Shown piece after piece: positions 22,480 to 35,088 of a DNA stretch of 64,000 nt. Made by a program: the position numbers and the translations under genes. This DNA is from Clarkia xantiana subsp. parviflora (Eukaryota; Streptophyta; Magnoliopsida; Myrtales; Onagraceae), in NCBI GenBank assembly GCA_036873135.1, contig JAPTYO010000017.1, positions 9,424,001 to 9,488,000 on the forward strand. The letters run 5' to 3'. The notes beneath the pieces were generated by a model. The model worked only from the letters and a program-made list of their open reading frames with translations. It was not told the DNA's origin and did no database searches. Position 1 is the stretch's first letter; the number at the start of each line of letters is the position of its first letter.

Positions 22480-24060
22480 GTTTTGCTTAAGATGACAGTC
22501 AGCATACTATAAGCTGTCAGCATGTTACTAAGTGTCAGCATACAACAAGCTGTCAACATATTACCAAGTGTTAGCATTCGACAAGATGTTGACATAGAAC
22601 GAAATATTGCAGTAAATATTGTCTAATTATTTCACTTACGACATGGGACTATACGCGGCAAGAAACCAACCGTCAGAAAAAATTGTCTAAGTATTTCACT
22701 GATATCAACAATCAACAAGTGGCATGGAATCAATTATCAAGGAGCATTCTCCAAGTATTTTAGCATGATGGCGGATATCATGCATCAAGTAGCAAACATC
22801 AACTACTACAAAATATTTTCTAAGTGTTTTAGCATGTTCGCAGACAGTGGCTAATGATCAATACACGATGCCCAACGCACATCGCCTAACTTATCACTAT
22901 CAACATACAACAATTGACGATCATGTCCGAAGAACTATCAGTCGTCAACACCAAGCATGCTAAGACAATGGTTAAAGCATGGAACAACATGTCGGCAATG
23001 AATACTATGCATAAGGGAAGTGTAACATTTCTTTTGTACTCTTCTAAAATTTTCAGCACTTAGACAAATTTTGGCCAATTTAGGAAGCTAATTATCCTAA
23101 TGCATTTTATCAAACACCTTATGTGCATGTTAAGATGACTAAACACATGATGATTTCAAGATCAAATCAAGGCCAAACGAAGCCACAAAATGTCCAGCCA
23201 TGTAGGGAAATGAACTCACCAACACGAAGCAAGTCCGAATTGCTACTCGCCGTCACCGGAGATCCACGCGCTGCTCCGGAAATCACACGCACCGCTGCAG
23301 CAAACTCAACGGGCCGCCCCTCCCTTCACACGCGCCGCCGTGGATTACTCCTTGCTTGGCCGGACCTTGATCGGTGTCGAATATGGTGTGACTACTCCAA
23401 ATTTACAACTCTAAAAGCTCCTTCTTCATCAAGAAATGAGAGCTTCTTGGAAAACTATTCAATGGAGGATGTAAGTTAATGAGTATTCTCTCTCCTAATT
23501 TCCAGTAATAGTGTCTACACCATGTGATAAGGATTAAACTCCTATCGATTTTCATATAAGTCTCTAGCATCATGTACAAGCATGTTTACATCTCTCCTAT
23601 GTTTACATTCGTACATACTCCACAATACTTCATGACACACCACGTATGATCATTGTTACATGCTACGTGCATATAGTCTATTATACATGATTCTTATTTA
23701 TGATTGTCGTATGATTAATTTTATAATCTAAATACGAATTTCATGTTTACATCATGTTTCATACGGACACCATGCTTCATGCTGACAACATGTTCTCCAA
23801 TTTTATATTGCTATAAGTATTTTGCTTATTGCATGATTACCTCATCCATATAGTACATTGTCATCTCCATATTAACATCATGCTACACGTTCACGTCATG
23901 TACCATGATAACACCACGTTGCATGATTATTTATTACTATAAGTATTTGGCTTATTGCATGCCATTACGAGTACGTCATTAACTGCATGTCGTTATATAC
24001 ATATATCGTCTGTTACATTAACCCCGTGAATAGATTACACACATCCATAGGAAAATTAAA
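22480..24060. repeat. Degenerate short repeats upstream of the N2 antisense gene
   Basis: 22490-22620 holds imperfect copies of a unit like AAGTGTCAGCATACAACAAG. 22640-22860 repeats a TCTAAGTATTTCACT-like phrase. 23550-24000 is full of CATGTTTACATC, ACACCATG and TATTGCATG variants. At 23200-23480 a GC-richer stretch contains CGCCGTCACCGGAGATCC, similar in character to 63780-63890 in N4. No coding frame is convincing. Confidence 0.5.
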
Positions 24061-24200
24061 GATGGATGAATTTGTGACCCGTACACACGATTGACAAACA
24101 AGCCACCCCTGAGGTCATTGCCGAACCTAAATTGGACGAATATCCTATCTTAAATAGAGTCAAGCATGGGTTTTGATCCGCTACTTGACTCGGGGGCAAG

Positions 24201-24844
24201 TGATGGATATCTGTCCAATTCGGGTTTGCAATTATGTTTCGGACTTCGCAAACACGTCTGAACCACAAACGGATTTTACCACGGTCACCCCTGGTCAAAA
24301 CGGTCCGGATGCGCGTAGCACTCGGACCGGGACTTCCGGATTGCCAAGGCAATCCGGACCATGTCAGACGTCGACATGGTCCGGACTGCCAACTAGCACT
24401 GCGCGCTTACCTCTATTTTTGCTAAGTATGAGAAGTCAGTGCGCACATAGCCAACCTTGACGACGGTACGTGTTTTCCTTTAAACCGGCGTCAAACCATA
24501 TAAAACCGGGCACGGTTCTTTGGTTTCCTATAAATAGAGACCTAGGCCTCCCATTTTGAACCACTCTCTCTCAATTTGGCTTTTTGGGCTCTGACCTCTC
24601 TCTACATACTTTCTCTCTCTAGATTGTGACTTAAGCATCGGAGAGGGCTCAACCAGCACCCCCCTCTCCATCCTGGTTATTACCCATTTTGTAGGACCCG
24701 ACGCGTGAGGAGTCGAGACCAGAGCCGAAGCCGGATCCGGGGACAGACTATTGCGACGTGCTGATAGGAGTCCGTACCTGTGTGCACATACAATCCGCCC
24801 GAAGAGAACAACCCGAGGAGACCCAGGTGGAATCGACCTCAACA
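24201..24844 (+). repeat. 3' LTR of N2
   Basis: 644 bp, from TGATGGATATCTGTCC to GACCTCAACA. TATAAATA is at 24529-24536 and TTAAGCATCGGAGAGGG at 24631-24647. Two perfect inverted repeats lie side by side: 11-bp arms at 24335-24345 / 24348-24358, and 12-bp arms at 24354-24365 / 24373-24384. Confidence 0.92.
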
Positions 24845-25059
24845 ATATATATTTATTTATTTCACCATAAATACACATAATATATTTTCTGAATATTTTA
24901 CAATAATTAATGTGTATACACTGTCCTATTTTAACCAGTCCTATCTTTATAAACTTCGGGGCATTCCATATTTTAAATACTTCCCTTTTTTAACGCGTCA
25001 CATATGACATTTTGAACTTGCTACGCGCATACCAAAATTAGGTGTTTACAAAGGGGAAG

Positions 25060-25765
25060 ATCCACAGGACAACCTTTACATATTAAAAAGAGGAAAATCT
25101 ATAAGGAAAACCGTTAAAACCGAAAAGGGACATAAGATCCACAGGGCCACCCTAACAACCGAAAAGGGGAAGATCAGAAAAGACAACTCTAAATATGATA
25201 AGGGGAAGATCCACATGACAACCCTTACATATTAAAAAAGATGAAGATCTATAAGGACAACCCTTCCAACCGAAAAGGGACGTAAGACCCACAAGACCAC
25301 CCTTACAACCGAAAATGGGAAGATCCAAAATGACAACTCTAAATATGATAAGGGGAAGATCCAAAGGACAACCCTTACATAGAAGATCTATAAGGACAAA
25401 CCTTCCAACCGAAAATGAACATAAGACCCACAGGGCCACCCTTACAACCGAAAATGGGAAGATCCAAAAATACAACTATAAATATGATAAGGGGAAGATC
25501 CACAAGACAACCCTTACATATTAAAAAAGAGGAGGATCTATAAGGACAACCCTTCCAATCGAAAAGAGACATAAGACCCAAAGGGCCACCATTACAACAG
25601 AAAAGGAGAAGATCCAAAAAGACAACTCTAAAATATGATAAGGGGAAGATCCACATGACAACCCTTACATATTAAAAAAGAGAAAGATCTATAAGGACAA
25701 CCCTTCCAACCGAGAAGGGGACATAAGACCCACAGGACCACCCTATCAACACAAAGAAACCCAAC
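25060..25765. repeat. Long tandem repeats at the left of the N3 antisense gene
   Basis: Alternating units such as AAGGGGAAGATCCACA, ACAACCCTTACATATTAAAA, ATCTATAAGGACAACCCTTC and AAGACCCACAGGGCCACCC make a composite of about 180 bp repeated roughly four times. Its reverse complement resembles the array at 40980-41745 in E (GGTCTTCCCCTTTCC and GAAGGGTTGCCCTTATAG). It occupies the pol-to-antisense-gene position. Confidence 0.88.
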
Positions 25766-26003
25766 ATGCAATAAAATGAATGTAAGCCCTGGTAAATATA
25801 GGCCATCCTAATAGAGTATCATATCGATAACAAAAGGAGTGTTGAAAGCACATCAAGCCATCCAAACACACAAACACATCAAGGAAAAGAGTACGACAAC
25901 AACGGAAGGCAAACCCGAGTATCTAGCAATAAAACAAGGACATCTCCAAAACAAGCAGGTGAGAAACACAAAGCCGCAACAATAAAAGCACCAACAGATT
26001 ATA

Positions 26004-28629
26004 TCATCTCAACCACCCTTCACAAGGGGGGATCATCCTCTCCGGAAGGAACTTGTGAAGAGGTAGAAGTCTTAACATCGCGAGTGGAAGCCATAACATT
26101 GGTCTTCGAAGAGCGGTCGGCAACGACCCGTCCGGCAACAATCCTCGCTCGCTCCGGACGCCTGTTAAGTTGGCCAACAACATCCAAGGCAAACATAGCA
26201 TATTCTCCAAGTTGCGCAAACGGGAAGTTGGGACTCAGACCATGAACCTTCTCAACCAAGTTCACTAAAAAATTATTCATAATACTATGGCAATGCTTCT
26301 CAGACGGTCGGAAAACTCCTTGGAAGACAAAAAATCATGGACTCCAATGGCTTTGCCTTTCTCGACGCCAATTGCCTCACCCTTCACAACTCCCACAGCC
26401 TCACTCTCCTCCAAACCGACCAACCTACCCTCTTCACGAGCATCACGGAGAGGATTCTTCAGCCATAGCTCAGCTATAAATCATCATCCGCCCGCCGGGA
26501 AACAATATCATCAAGCTCCTTCTGAAAAGCAGTCAAACGACTGGACAAAGAAACCTTTGACACCCGGAGCACCTCAACCTCGTAGCAAATGCTCTTCGGT
26601 TCTCTTCAAAGTAGCATCAAGCGTCCCCACCATCTGCCGAAACATGTCCCGCTCCCGAGTGACGTTCACAAGGTGAGAAACAAGGTTAACAACAGAAGAT
26701 ATTCCCTACCAAAAGAGAAAAGGATTCAGGACCTGTAATCTCACAAAACAAAGCAAAAGACAATACAAAAACTCACTGGAGCAAACTGGGACAAGGCGCC
26801 CTTCACAAAGTGATGGGCCTCTTCATGATCAGACGGGGGGAGAGAGCGATCAGCCGGAGGGATAATGGATTTCATCAAAGGAATAACAACTTCGGAATGG
26901 AAAGGGAGGCCGACAGGTCATAGGCTTGGCTCTCAGTAGTCTGGGAAGGCATCCAAGCATTACCCCTAACATCAACAACGATAGGGCGGATGAGATCCTC
27001 GAGAAAGATCAAAGGCAACTTGATCCTACCTGAAAAACAAGTATAAGGCGCGACAAGAGCAAGATAAATACACATATACAAGAAGAGAACATCATCATGT
27101 ACCTGGAACGGGAGGTCTATCATCAGAGGTTGCAAGCCTCGGGGGGGGGGGGGGGGAGATGGGGCGAGGAGACAAAGACTCGTCAGCATCATCCGAAGCC
27201 TCCTTATTCTCTGGGGCGGAGCGACGTCCTACACAGCAACCTCTCTCTCTCTTTATGGCAAGAGGAGGACCTGGAGGGAGAAAGGAATGAGGCTACCTTC
27301 TGAGCCTTAGAATAAGAGGCTTCCACCTCTTGGACTTATTCTTAGTTAAGATCTACGCGGCAGAGATAGAAGGGGACCTCCCTAAAAATTAACAAAACAT
27401 GGGTGAATACAACATAAGCAAAGTAAGCATAGAAACAAAAGAAAACATCACAAACTGTACCTGAGGAAAGTTTCACTGCACCAGACGACAGTGAAATGGT
27501 AGCAGGAGTCTCAACCACGGGAAAAGGAATAGGAGAAACAACTGAAGCTTCCCTCTCCGAAGGGACGTCCTCACCAACATCATCGTTCTCCTGAAACAGG
27601 GAAGGCCGATATTGAAACCAACCTACAAGACAAAACAATAAAGTTACAAGTATTAAAAACTAAAAGGCTTGCATACCAAAGGTAAAACGGAAGGGCACCG
27701 TTCGAATCCCCGTGGCCAACAGATCCTCTTCCGAGATGCGATGTACGGACTCGAAGGAAGCGGTCATGTTCTCAGTATATATCAGCTTCAGGGCCTGCCT
27801 ATCGGACGTAGAAAGATCGGAAAAGTCGGACGCGCATCCGTCAACATGGGGGTATCCAAGGACCAAGAAACGTCCTGATCCTCAAGGAAGAAGTAATATT
27901 TCTCCCAATGGCTACTACCACTTTCAAAGGCAAGGACGAACCGACGTTTATTATTCCACTTAGCAGTACCCAATTTCGAGAACCCCTTTTGGGACAACAA
28001 GGGGTATCATATCACTAGGGAATAGAACCCTGACTCACCATCGTGCTGGACACGGTAGAAGCATCGAAAGAGAGGAAATGAGCAAGCTCAGTGTTGGCGA
28101 TGACACAACACCCTAAATCCAACCCAGGCACGGATAGCAGAGGGGACAAGCTCGAGAGGAGAAATTCGATAATACTTGCATAGCTCTCGAAGTTCGGCAC
28201 AATGAGGGAAGCGAAGCCCCGCCTTAATCTGATTAATATACACCACCGCCATTCCATCCGGCGGAGGAGTAACGGGGCTGCCACCATAGTGGTACAGCAT
28301 GGCGAAGGGGTAAAATGATTTTCCCAAGCCAAACAATCATGCCGTCTTAGCATGGGAGACAAACCCTTTCCTACTCAACAAGTTCTTACTATAGACCTCA
28401 AATAAGAACACAGGGCCACAAAGAAAAACCAGCTTATCCTCAAGGATGGGTTGCAACTCGACCTCCGAATCCGAATCTGAATCAGATATCTCCGGGACGT
28501 AGTCCGGACTCAAGTCGAGATGCGGAAACCACCTTACCATAAAAAAAACCTCTTATGCGGAAAATGGATTATGGGAGCATTAGAGGCAAGGCCATTACGG
28601 GAAGCCTTAGGAGAACAATGCTTACTCAT
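26004..28629 (-). pseudogene. Antisense accessory gene of N3, multi-exon and decayed
   Basis: It starts ATGAGTAAG at 28629, the same M-S-K start as N4. After a frameshift near 28540 comes an acidic stretch (PEISDSDSDSEVELQ), then the core AGLRFPHCAELRELCKYYRI and VGFRVLCHRQH (28336-28088), a WNNKRRF..YYFLEDQDVSW-like segment (28000-27788), and DRQALKLIYTENM..ISEEDLLATGI (27866-27660). Later exons include DDVGEDVPSEREAS near 27590, a GNAWMPSQTTE segment near 26950, and a decayed C-terminal part at 26280-26004. Several frameshifts prevent a single product. The order of parts matches N2 and N4. Confidence 0.68.
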
Positions 28630-30040
28630 TTTGGAGTGGAAATGCAATGACGCTCCTTAGCCCGATAAAAGATCCAAAAGCACGCCTGGCAAGGGAAAGA
28701 AAAACAACGATCCGTAAAAAATTACCAACCCCACCTCATGATACCATATAAATCCATCAAGACCAACATACCCAAGGGTACGTCCCAAAGTGCATAAAGA
28801 TCAAATGCTTACTACGGGGGCAAAAGACACGTGCATGGACGATACTACTTGTCAAACGAGGGATTATGGTGGACAAAGCATGGAAAATACCCCTAAAGGG
28901 GGGGTGCAAATAAAATCACCTCAACACTACCTAAGGTAATGAAAGTGGGAACCAAACATCCTCCATGAGGGCATATATCGTGTATACAAGCAAGGGGCGA
29001 CCTAGGCATGGCACTAAGGCAACAAAACAACAAACACCTACCAAGTTTCTAAGGGAGCAACATCTATATCAAACAATCACCTCAAAGATGCTCCAAACCC
29101 AATAACAAAGACAATCCTCCTCTTCCAACCAACAATGCACAATGAAGCAACTCAAGTATCTATGGCAAGGTCCTAGCATCAAGGGAGAATACACAAAAAA
29201 GGGGGCAAAAGGGACAAACCTTGAGGAAATCAAGCCAAAATCCACCGAACAGGATCGGAACTCGGACCGGACCGAGTTAACTCGGTCTAGCTCACCCGGC
29301 GGAGGAGGTCCCTCCATAAGAGGAGGCCCACACCGTCGGAGCCTGGTCGCAGCCACCCACCGCCGCTGCTAGTCCCGCCGCTAGGAACCCCGCCGCCCAG
29401 TCACACCAGACCGACCACTGCCGCCATGCCCACCCTCCACGCCGGCCGACCCCTCGCGTCGCCTCTCCCGGTTCAAGCCGAACCCTCCAAGAAAAATCCA
29501 ACTCAAAATCAAACCTAGGAGAGCTCCATGTGAAATGTGGTGACTTGATTAGGTCGATTGGGTGGAAAAATTGAAAAAGGAGGGGGATGAGAAAACCTAG
29601 GTTGAAGAAGGGGGGAGATGCTCTAGAAAAGATGGAGAGAAAAGTGCTTTAGAAAAGAAGAAGGAATGATAAATAATGAAGGGGGGTCCAAAAATATACC
29701 TTCTAAAGGATATGATAGGGGTTTTTTTCTCCTCCAATAAAAAGGAGACACCAACAAAAGGACACAGTCCGAAGGATAAGTAAAACGAGACCAAGGCTCG
29801 TAATTCTTACCCTCATAAAATATTATCATATAACGTGAACTTGCTTAAATTTAATCGAAGCGTTTTTCGTATATGTACTAAGCTTCTATAAAGAAGGGGG
29901 CATGAAAATCACGACGCGTCTCGAGCACTCGATAAAGGCCGGGATCGTCACAAAGTTACGCCTTTCTACTCGCTTGGACGATATTCTGCAGGAAATAGAG
30001 TCAAGAAAAGGTTAAACCATTCCTTTACTCCGGGGGTAAA
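28630..30040. other. Spacer upstream of the N3 antisense gene
   Basis: Mostly non-coding. 29290-29480 is GC-rich with CCGCCG/CACCG-type repeats, like the GC-richer pieces of N2 (23230-23340) and N4 (63790-63890), all lying at a similar distance upstream of the antisense start. The end, 29990-30040, carries ATAGAGTCAAG and a polypurine tract as in N1 and N2. Confidence 0.45.
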
Positions 30041-30192
30041 TGTTGGATATACGCCCAAGTTATCACTAATTGGACCCGATAAATGGTCCATAACCGAATA
30101 TAATTCGAAACTTGGAACACGGACACCCAAGGCCCAGCACGTAGGCCCAAAAAATCACCCCGAGTTGCGAAAACCACTCGGGAAGGCCCCAA
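30041..30192 (+). repeat. First part of the N3 3' LTR
   Basis: It starts TGTTGGATATACGCCC directly after CGGGGGTAAA and aligns with the first ~150 bases of the E LTR read on the minus strand from 44634 (TATTGGATATACGCCC, then CACCCCGAGTGGCG). It is interrupted by the Copia LTR at 30193. Confidence 0.85.
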
Positions 30193-30788
30193 TGTTAGAT
30201 TACGGGGAGTAATCACTATGGATACTATAAACATGGTACATGCTAGTAATCAATATTACGCAGCGGAAGATTCGCACATACCTCAGACGTAATCCGTAGT
30301 CCCAAGATCCTACATCAAGGAGTTCACGGTCCTCCGGTCGGCACCCGTAGATGTTCATTTTAAGGAAGCCCTACGCGGTATATTCTCCACAGCAAAGCCT
30401 TTGATCGATTCTTGGCAGTGAAGGATCTCCGAAGTGTTTGCTCGAAGGCAAATTGGCACACCCTTGGTGTTATGTGGTTCGGCCGAATTGGTGTTTTGGG
30501 GAGGAGGGTTTTTCTCTCTAAAACACTCTTAGGAGGGTTTAAGGATTAACCCTAATAATCCCATAACACCTCTTATTTATAGGAGGAGCAAAGTGGACAA
30601 AGTCCACTTTGCCCACCTTATAAGTTTCGGTCGGCCTATGCATAAGGGAGGCCCATATTTTGGGCCTCTCATGTCAATTGGGATTTGGGTCTGGCCCAAT
30701 GTCCTATTGTGACATTTACCCAATTGTCTTAGGTAACATATACATATAATGGGCTTCCATTTATGACGCCCATCACCATATGCTTACA
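30193..30788 (-). repeat. 3' LTR of C1
   Basis: 596 bp; plus-strand ends TGTTAGATTACGG and ATATGCTTACA, so minus-strand TG..CA. It contains TTATTTATAGGAGG near 30570 (TATAAATA on the minus strand). It matches the C2 LTR at 39780-40382. Confidence 0.9.
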
Positions 30789-31877
30789 GCTCCGACTCAC
30801 CGGAATGGGAGGGTGCCTGTTAATGTATTGTCATCCAAATCAGCTTTCGAATAGTTCATACGAGGTTTGCCGTGCAACCGGCGAACATGACGGGCATCGT
30901 GCTACTCATCTGTTAGGAGTGTTGTAGCGCCCGCGGAACGTTGATTTCCTCTTCAATCAACCTGTTATAAACAATATAGTGTCGCGTTGTATTCTAGGTC
31001 AACTGTTAATTCTCCATTTGCCTAGTTTCCACATAAGAACACTTTTCCATGACATCCGTACAAGTATTCACAACCTTCAACTAATATCCGGTTGGTGGCC
31101 ACCAAGTGAATACAAGAGTCAGTGAATTACATGTGAACTTGACCATCCCCATCACTCATATCCTTAGTCAAACCCAACCGGTTTCCAAAGACGTGGTCAC
31201 TGGGCCTTTTTGTTCAGTACTGCGCTCGTACACCGGGTAGCGAAAATTGAGCCTGACCTTAGATATGAGTTCTGAGTCCGTGAGGATACTTCGGGTGCCT
31301 CTTCATACGGCTCCCGAGATCAATCACACGCTCGAGGTGAAGAAGTTTTCGCCCGTTAGAATCACGAAGATTCTTATCTAGCACAACCGAGCTGTGACCC
31401 CGTGGTCGAACATGGCACGTGTAGTATAAAGCACGCGTCGATAGCTACCTGAACTTTTAAGTTGACAGGAATGGGATATGTCAATCATGCTATCACAGAT
31501 TTTCATCTGGCCCAGAATGTGGTTTAAAGATGAACGGATTTCATCACGGCGATTTGCAAAACGAAGATCATGTCGACTTATTTCGAGACTAGATAATCGT
31601 CTCGCGTAATCAGGTTTATCCCCTGATTCTTAGCCATTCCTTCTTGGTAGAAGCCTCCCTCCACTGCAAGACGACCGTGCCTGTGTGACTAGGTAAGGCC
31701 CACATTCGACATAGTTTGGCAGAGGATTGCGTCCTCCTACGACTTAGTTTATAAACCGTAAATCTGATGTATTCAAACATTTTGACATCGATGGATCATA
31801 AACTCGATTACAATTCTCTCGTTTATTAAAAAAGTAACTTTCAATTATCAAAATGTTATCACAGATACATGCCACTT
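30789..31877. other. 3' untranslated internal region of C1
   Basis: About 1.1 kb between the RNase H stop and the 3' LTR on the minus strand. No frame longer than a few tens of codons looks coding and I recognise no repeat in it. Confidence 0.4.
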
Positions 31878-32354
31878 TTAAACCCTACGCAATCTAAGCA
31901 GTTTTACGTGCTTTTCGAATATCTCCCTGCGTAGTGGTTTAGTTAATGGGTCCGCAACCATGTTATCAGTGGACAAGTATTCCAAAGTAATTATACTGTC
32001 TTTTACCATAGATTTAGCATAAAAAAAATATTTCACATCAATGTGTTTAGTCCTACTATGGTACTTTGGATTCTTAACTGCCGCAATAGCTGCATGACTG
32101 TCAGAGTGTACCACGACGGGTTTACTCACATCTTTGACATCAAGCAGTGTAGTAAGAAGCCTTTTCAGCCAGACTGCTTCATGTGCATTTTTGGAGAGAG
32201 CAACGAATTCGGATTCCATTGCAGACAGCGCGACACAAGTTTGCTTCTTGCTCGTCCATGATATGACGAAATTAGCAAGGAGAAAGACTCCTCCTGCAGT
32301 GGACTTACGATCATCTGGATCGCCACCATATTCGGCGTCACTGTAACCGGTCAA
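31878..32354 (-). pseudogene. Copia RNase H (C1 pol end)
   Basis: 158 residues. YSDAEYGGDPDDRKSTAGG is the usual Copia RNase H start; SKKQTCVALSAMESEFVAL, VHSDSHAAIAAVKNP and ADPLTKPLRREIFEKHVKLL follow in the expected order and run to the natural end. The core catalytic acids (D in YSDAEY, E in MESEF, D in HSDSHA) are present. Upstream RT is shifted and stop-ridden, so this is the best-preserved piece of a dead pol gene. Confidence 0.92.
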
Positions 32355-32890
32355 AACTTCTTGCCCTCATAGCACAATGCGTAGTTGGCAGTACCTTTCA
32401 AATAACGAATAATTCGTTTTACAGCCTATAAATGTTGATAGCCAGGATATGATTGGAATCGTGCTACTAGGCCCACAGCGTAACAGATGTCCGGACGGGT
32501 GCATTGCATGGCGTACATGAGACTATCGACCATGCTTAAATACTATGCACCCTTCATCTGTTCTTACTCTGTCAGGTTCTTTGGGCCGTCACGTTTTGAC
32601 AGTGCGCACCCAAATACTACCGGCGTATCCACGGGTTTGGCATCTTGTAATCTGAACATTTTCACTAGTTTGTTGATATAAGCTTCTTAAGATAGACATA
32701 ATTTCCGAGTAGCGCGATCTCTAGCAATTTTAATGCCTAAGATGTATGTGGCCTCTCCCATGTCTTTCATCTATAGTACAGATGCCAACCGGGACCTTGA
32801 CTCGTTCATAAAACTCACGTCGTTTGCGGCAATGAGTATGTCGTCCACGTATAAGGTTAAGATGACACACTTAGACCCGGAGGTCTTATA

Positions 32891-33235
32891 TTACACGCAC
32901 GGATCCTCGTGAAGATTCACGAATCCGTTTACTAAGATTTCCTCGTGGAATCTGCGGTACCATTGCCGAGACGACTGTTTAAGACCGTAAACAGACCTTT
33001 GGAGTTTACAAACTTTACGTTCGTTACCAGGAGCAATGAAATCCTTTGGTTGCTCCATGTAGATGCCTTTTTCAGGTTTTCGAGGAGAAACGCGGTCTTT
33101 AACATTTATTTGGTGCAGCTCGAAATCGAGACCTGCGACCAGGACCATAAATGGCCCTAACCGTGGTTTTACGCACAGTCGGTGAGTATGTTTCGTCAAA
33201 ATCCACTCTGTGAAGTTGGGTTTGTCCTTTCGCAA
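32891..33235 (-). pseudogene. Copia reverse transcriptase fragment (C1)
   Basis: The frame contains LDFELHQINVKDRVSPRKPE, GIYMEQPKDFIAPGNERKVC and LQRSVYGLKQSSRQWYRRF, which are standard Copia RT motifs in order. The expected D in 'F LNG/KTAFLNG' is altered (NVKDRVSP). The YVDD region at about 32840 (GTCCACGTATAAGG on plus) is outside this open frame because of a shift. The fragment is non-functional. Confidence 0.88.
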
Positions 33236-35088
33236 TAAGTCGGGTTTTGTACCGCCCGACCTTTTCCATCAGTGGTGAGTCTCCTTTTCAGGACTCACCG
33301 TATCCTTGTGCCCCTGTGGTTAGCAGGCAAATCAACTGTAGACTATAATGGTTTTCATTTAGGCGATCTCTCTCTTTTATTGTTTTCCTCCATTTCTTCA
33401 CTCGATGTCTTTCCAATGCTCATTAATAGTTGTTAGAGTGAGTTTTTCACCCTTCTCCATGGGATACTTCTTGGGAGAAGTTTGATGCCTTTGACTTTCT
33501 TCTAGGCTTGTTAATCCCATCTTGAGTCTGAACGTTTCTCCCACTCGGAATGATGCTTCATGTCAGAGCATCACCCCCACTGGGAACAAGAGCAGTGCTT
33601 GAACCTTGACCTACAACTTTCCTCGGACGACTTCTTGGTCTCGGGGTTTTACTTCCGAGATGAATTCCTTGATCCCTACGACCTGGAACCAAGCTGGTCG
33701 GATCACTCCCACTGGGAACAATGGTTAGTATAGGTAGTCGTGGCATTATTTGATTTTCAGCAACATGACTATCAGGTTCAACTTTATTCGTCTCTGCAGC
33801 AACAGTGATTACATATGGTAGGGTTTATTCCTCCCACTGGATTTACTATGAAAATGTTTCCATTATCATTTACCATGTCATTCACTTGAGTTGCCGATTC
33901 AAATCTCCCACTCGAAGTAAGTGGGACCTGATCGCCAGTGTAATCCTACTCTGGTTCGATCAAGACTACATCAGTTTGAAACTGACCATGCATTGGAAAT
34001 TCGTCCTCAAGTGATGTAATGTCTCATGTTCGACCAAGGCACCATTTTTTAAGTTGTAAACAGGTATTTTCTAAGAGCAGTTAACGTACTCTTGGTCCAA
34101 ATACGTGTTTAATGCGCAAATTAATGTCGCATGATGATATGATTTAACTCATTAACATTCTTTAGCTTTTATGGCGACGTGTCTTACCGATTTCATTGGA
34201 ACACAGTTTTACATATATGTGAATCACCTTTCTTCATCCCATAGGGAACGTCTGATAGATTGACTCTAACATTATGTTTATAAACTGTGCTTCTTGATGT
34301 GTGTCATTTGATTTGAATGCCTAGTCTTACTTATCGTTCAAGGCGTATAGAAGGAAAATCCTTTAACCGACTTCATCCTTCTTCGTTTGCAAACTTATGT
34401 CAGAGATTTTATCCCATCTCCGAACTGAGCTTTTTTTGGGTTTTCACCTTATGCGTCAGTTGATACTTTTACAAGGTCGTGGTAGCTTATGAAGCATACT
34501 TCTTACCGATGTAAATGTTATCAATAAGTTGTTTCCGAAGGGATGCAAACGAAAATTCAGCACTTAATCATTAAAAAACACTTCATCATTAAACTCGTAT
34601 TTTGAAAAGACGTGTTTCGTCTTTTGAGGTCCACACGCGCGTGGCGATATTTACTGAAGTTTAACCCATGGTTAAATAGTTTTATTTCTGAATTTAATTC
34701 AATTTAATCCAATCGGTTTCGTACATGATTATCATTACTGATTATTTCATTCAATGGAGTACTAATATTGAGAAAGTATTATAATATGTTCATTTAGAGC
34801 TACACAATCTATGGATTTTAATGGCATTTTTATTTTACCCAAAGAATTAGATGTAGGAGAAGATGTATGGATTTGTTTGATTCGGCCATTTCAAATAGCC
34901 TTAATACTTTGGTTTATTTATATTTCGGATCGATCCCGTTTAACCGAGTCGATTAATCTTGATAAGCAGAACTCATTTCGGATCGAATGATAACTACTTT
35001 ATTCAATAAATCCGAAACATTATCAACCCAAAATTCAAACATAAAATTGAACAATAAGAGAAATAACGACAATGGTTTAGATTCCAGA
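33236..35088 (-). pseudogene. Degraded C1 protease/integrase region
   Basis: About 1.85 kb where Copia protease and integrase should lie. Only short matches are visible, such as a Pro/Ser/Arg-rich linker (33746-33558, PRPRSRPRKVVGQGSS) of the kind found between integrase and RT. I could not find the integrase D-D-E motif in any frame, so much of the region is deleted or too diverged. Confidence 0.55.

Larger units (their letters stand above)
19009..24844 (+). mobile_element. N2: 3' part of an N-family Gypsy element carrying the antisense gene
   Basis: Visible parts, left to right: a short stretch resembling the N4 repeat block (19040-19180), the antisense gene (22173-19809, minus), a long repeat-rich spacer, a polypurine tract (GGGGGCAAG, 24192-24200) and a 3' LTR. 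No gag or pol is present between the T2 LTR and the antisense gene, so the left half was lost or lies elsewhere, perhaps removed with the T2 insertion. Confidence 0.75.
25050..30192 (+). mobile_element. N3: Gypsy element with antisense gene; its 3' LTR is split by Copia C1
   Basis: Order: tandem repeats (25060-25765), antisense gene (28629-26004, minus), spacer, polypurine tract (CGGGGGTAAA, 30031-30040), then the first 152 bp of a 3' LTR (30041-30192). The rest of the LTR continues at 38217-38676 beyond C1. The LTR is the same family as the E LTR (43949-44634). No gag or pol is seen on the left; 24845-25049 is AT-rich and unassigned. Confidence 0.78.

Noticed and set aside
25152..25656. Minus-strand repeat-protein-like frames
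   Set aside because: Same reason: translation of the N3 array, inverse of the E array.
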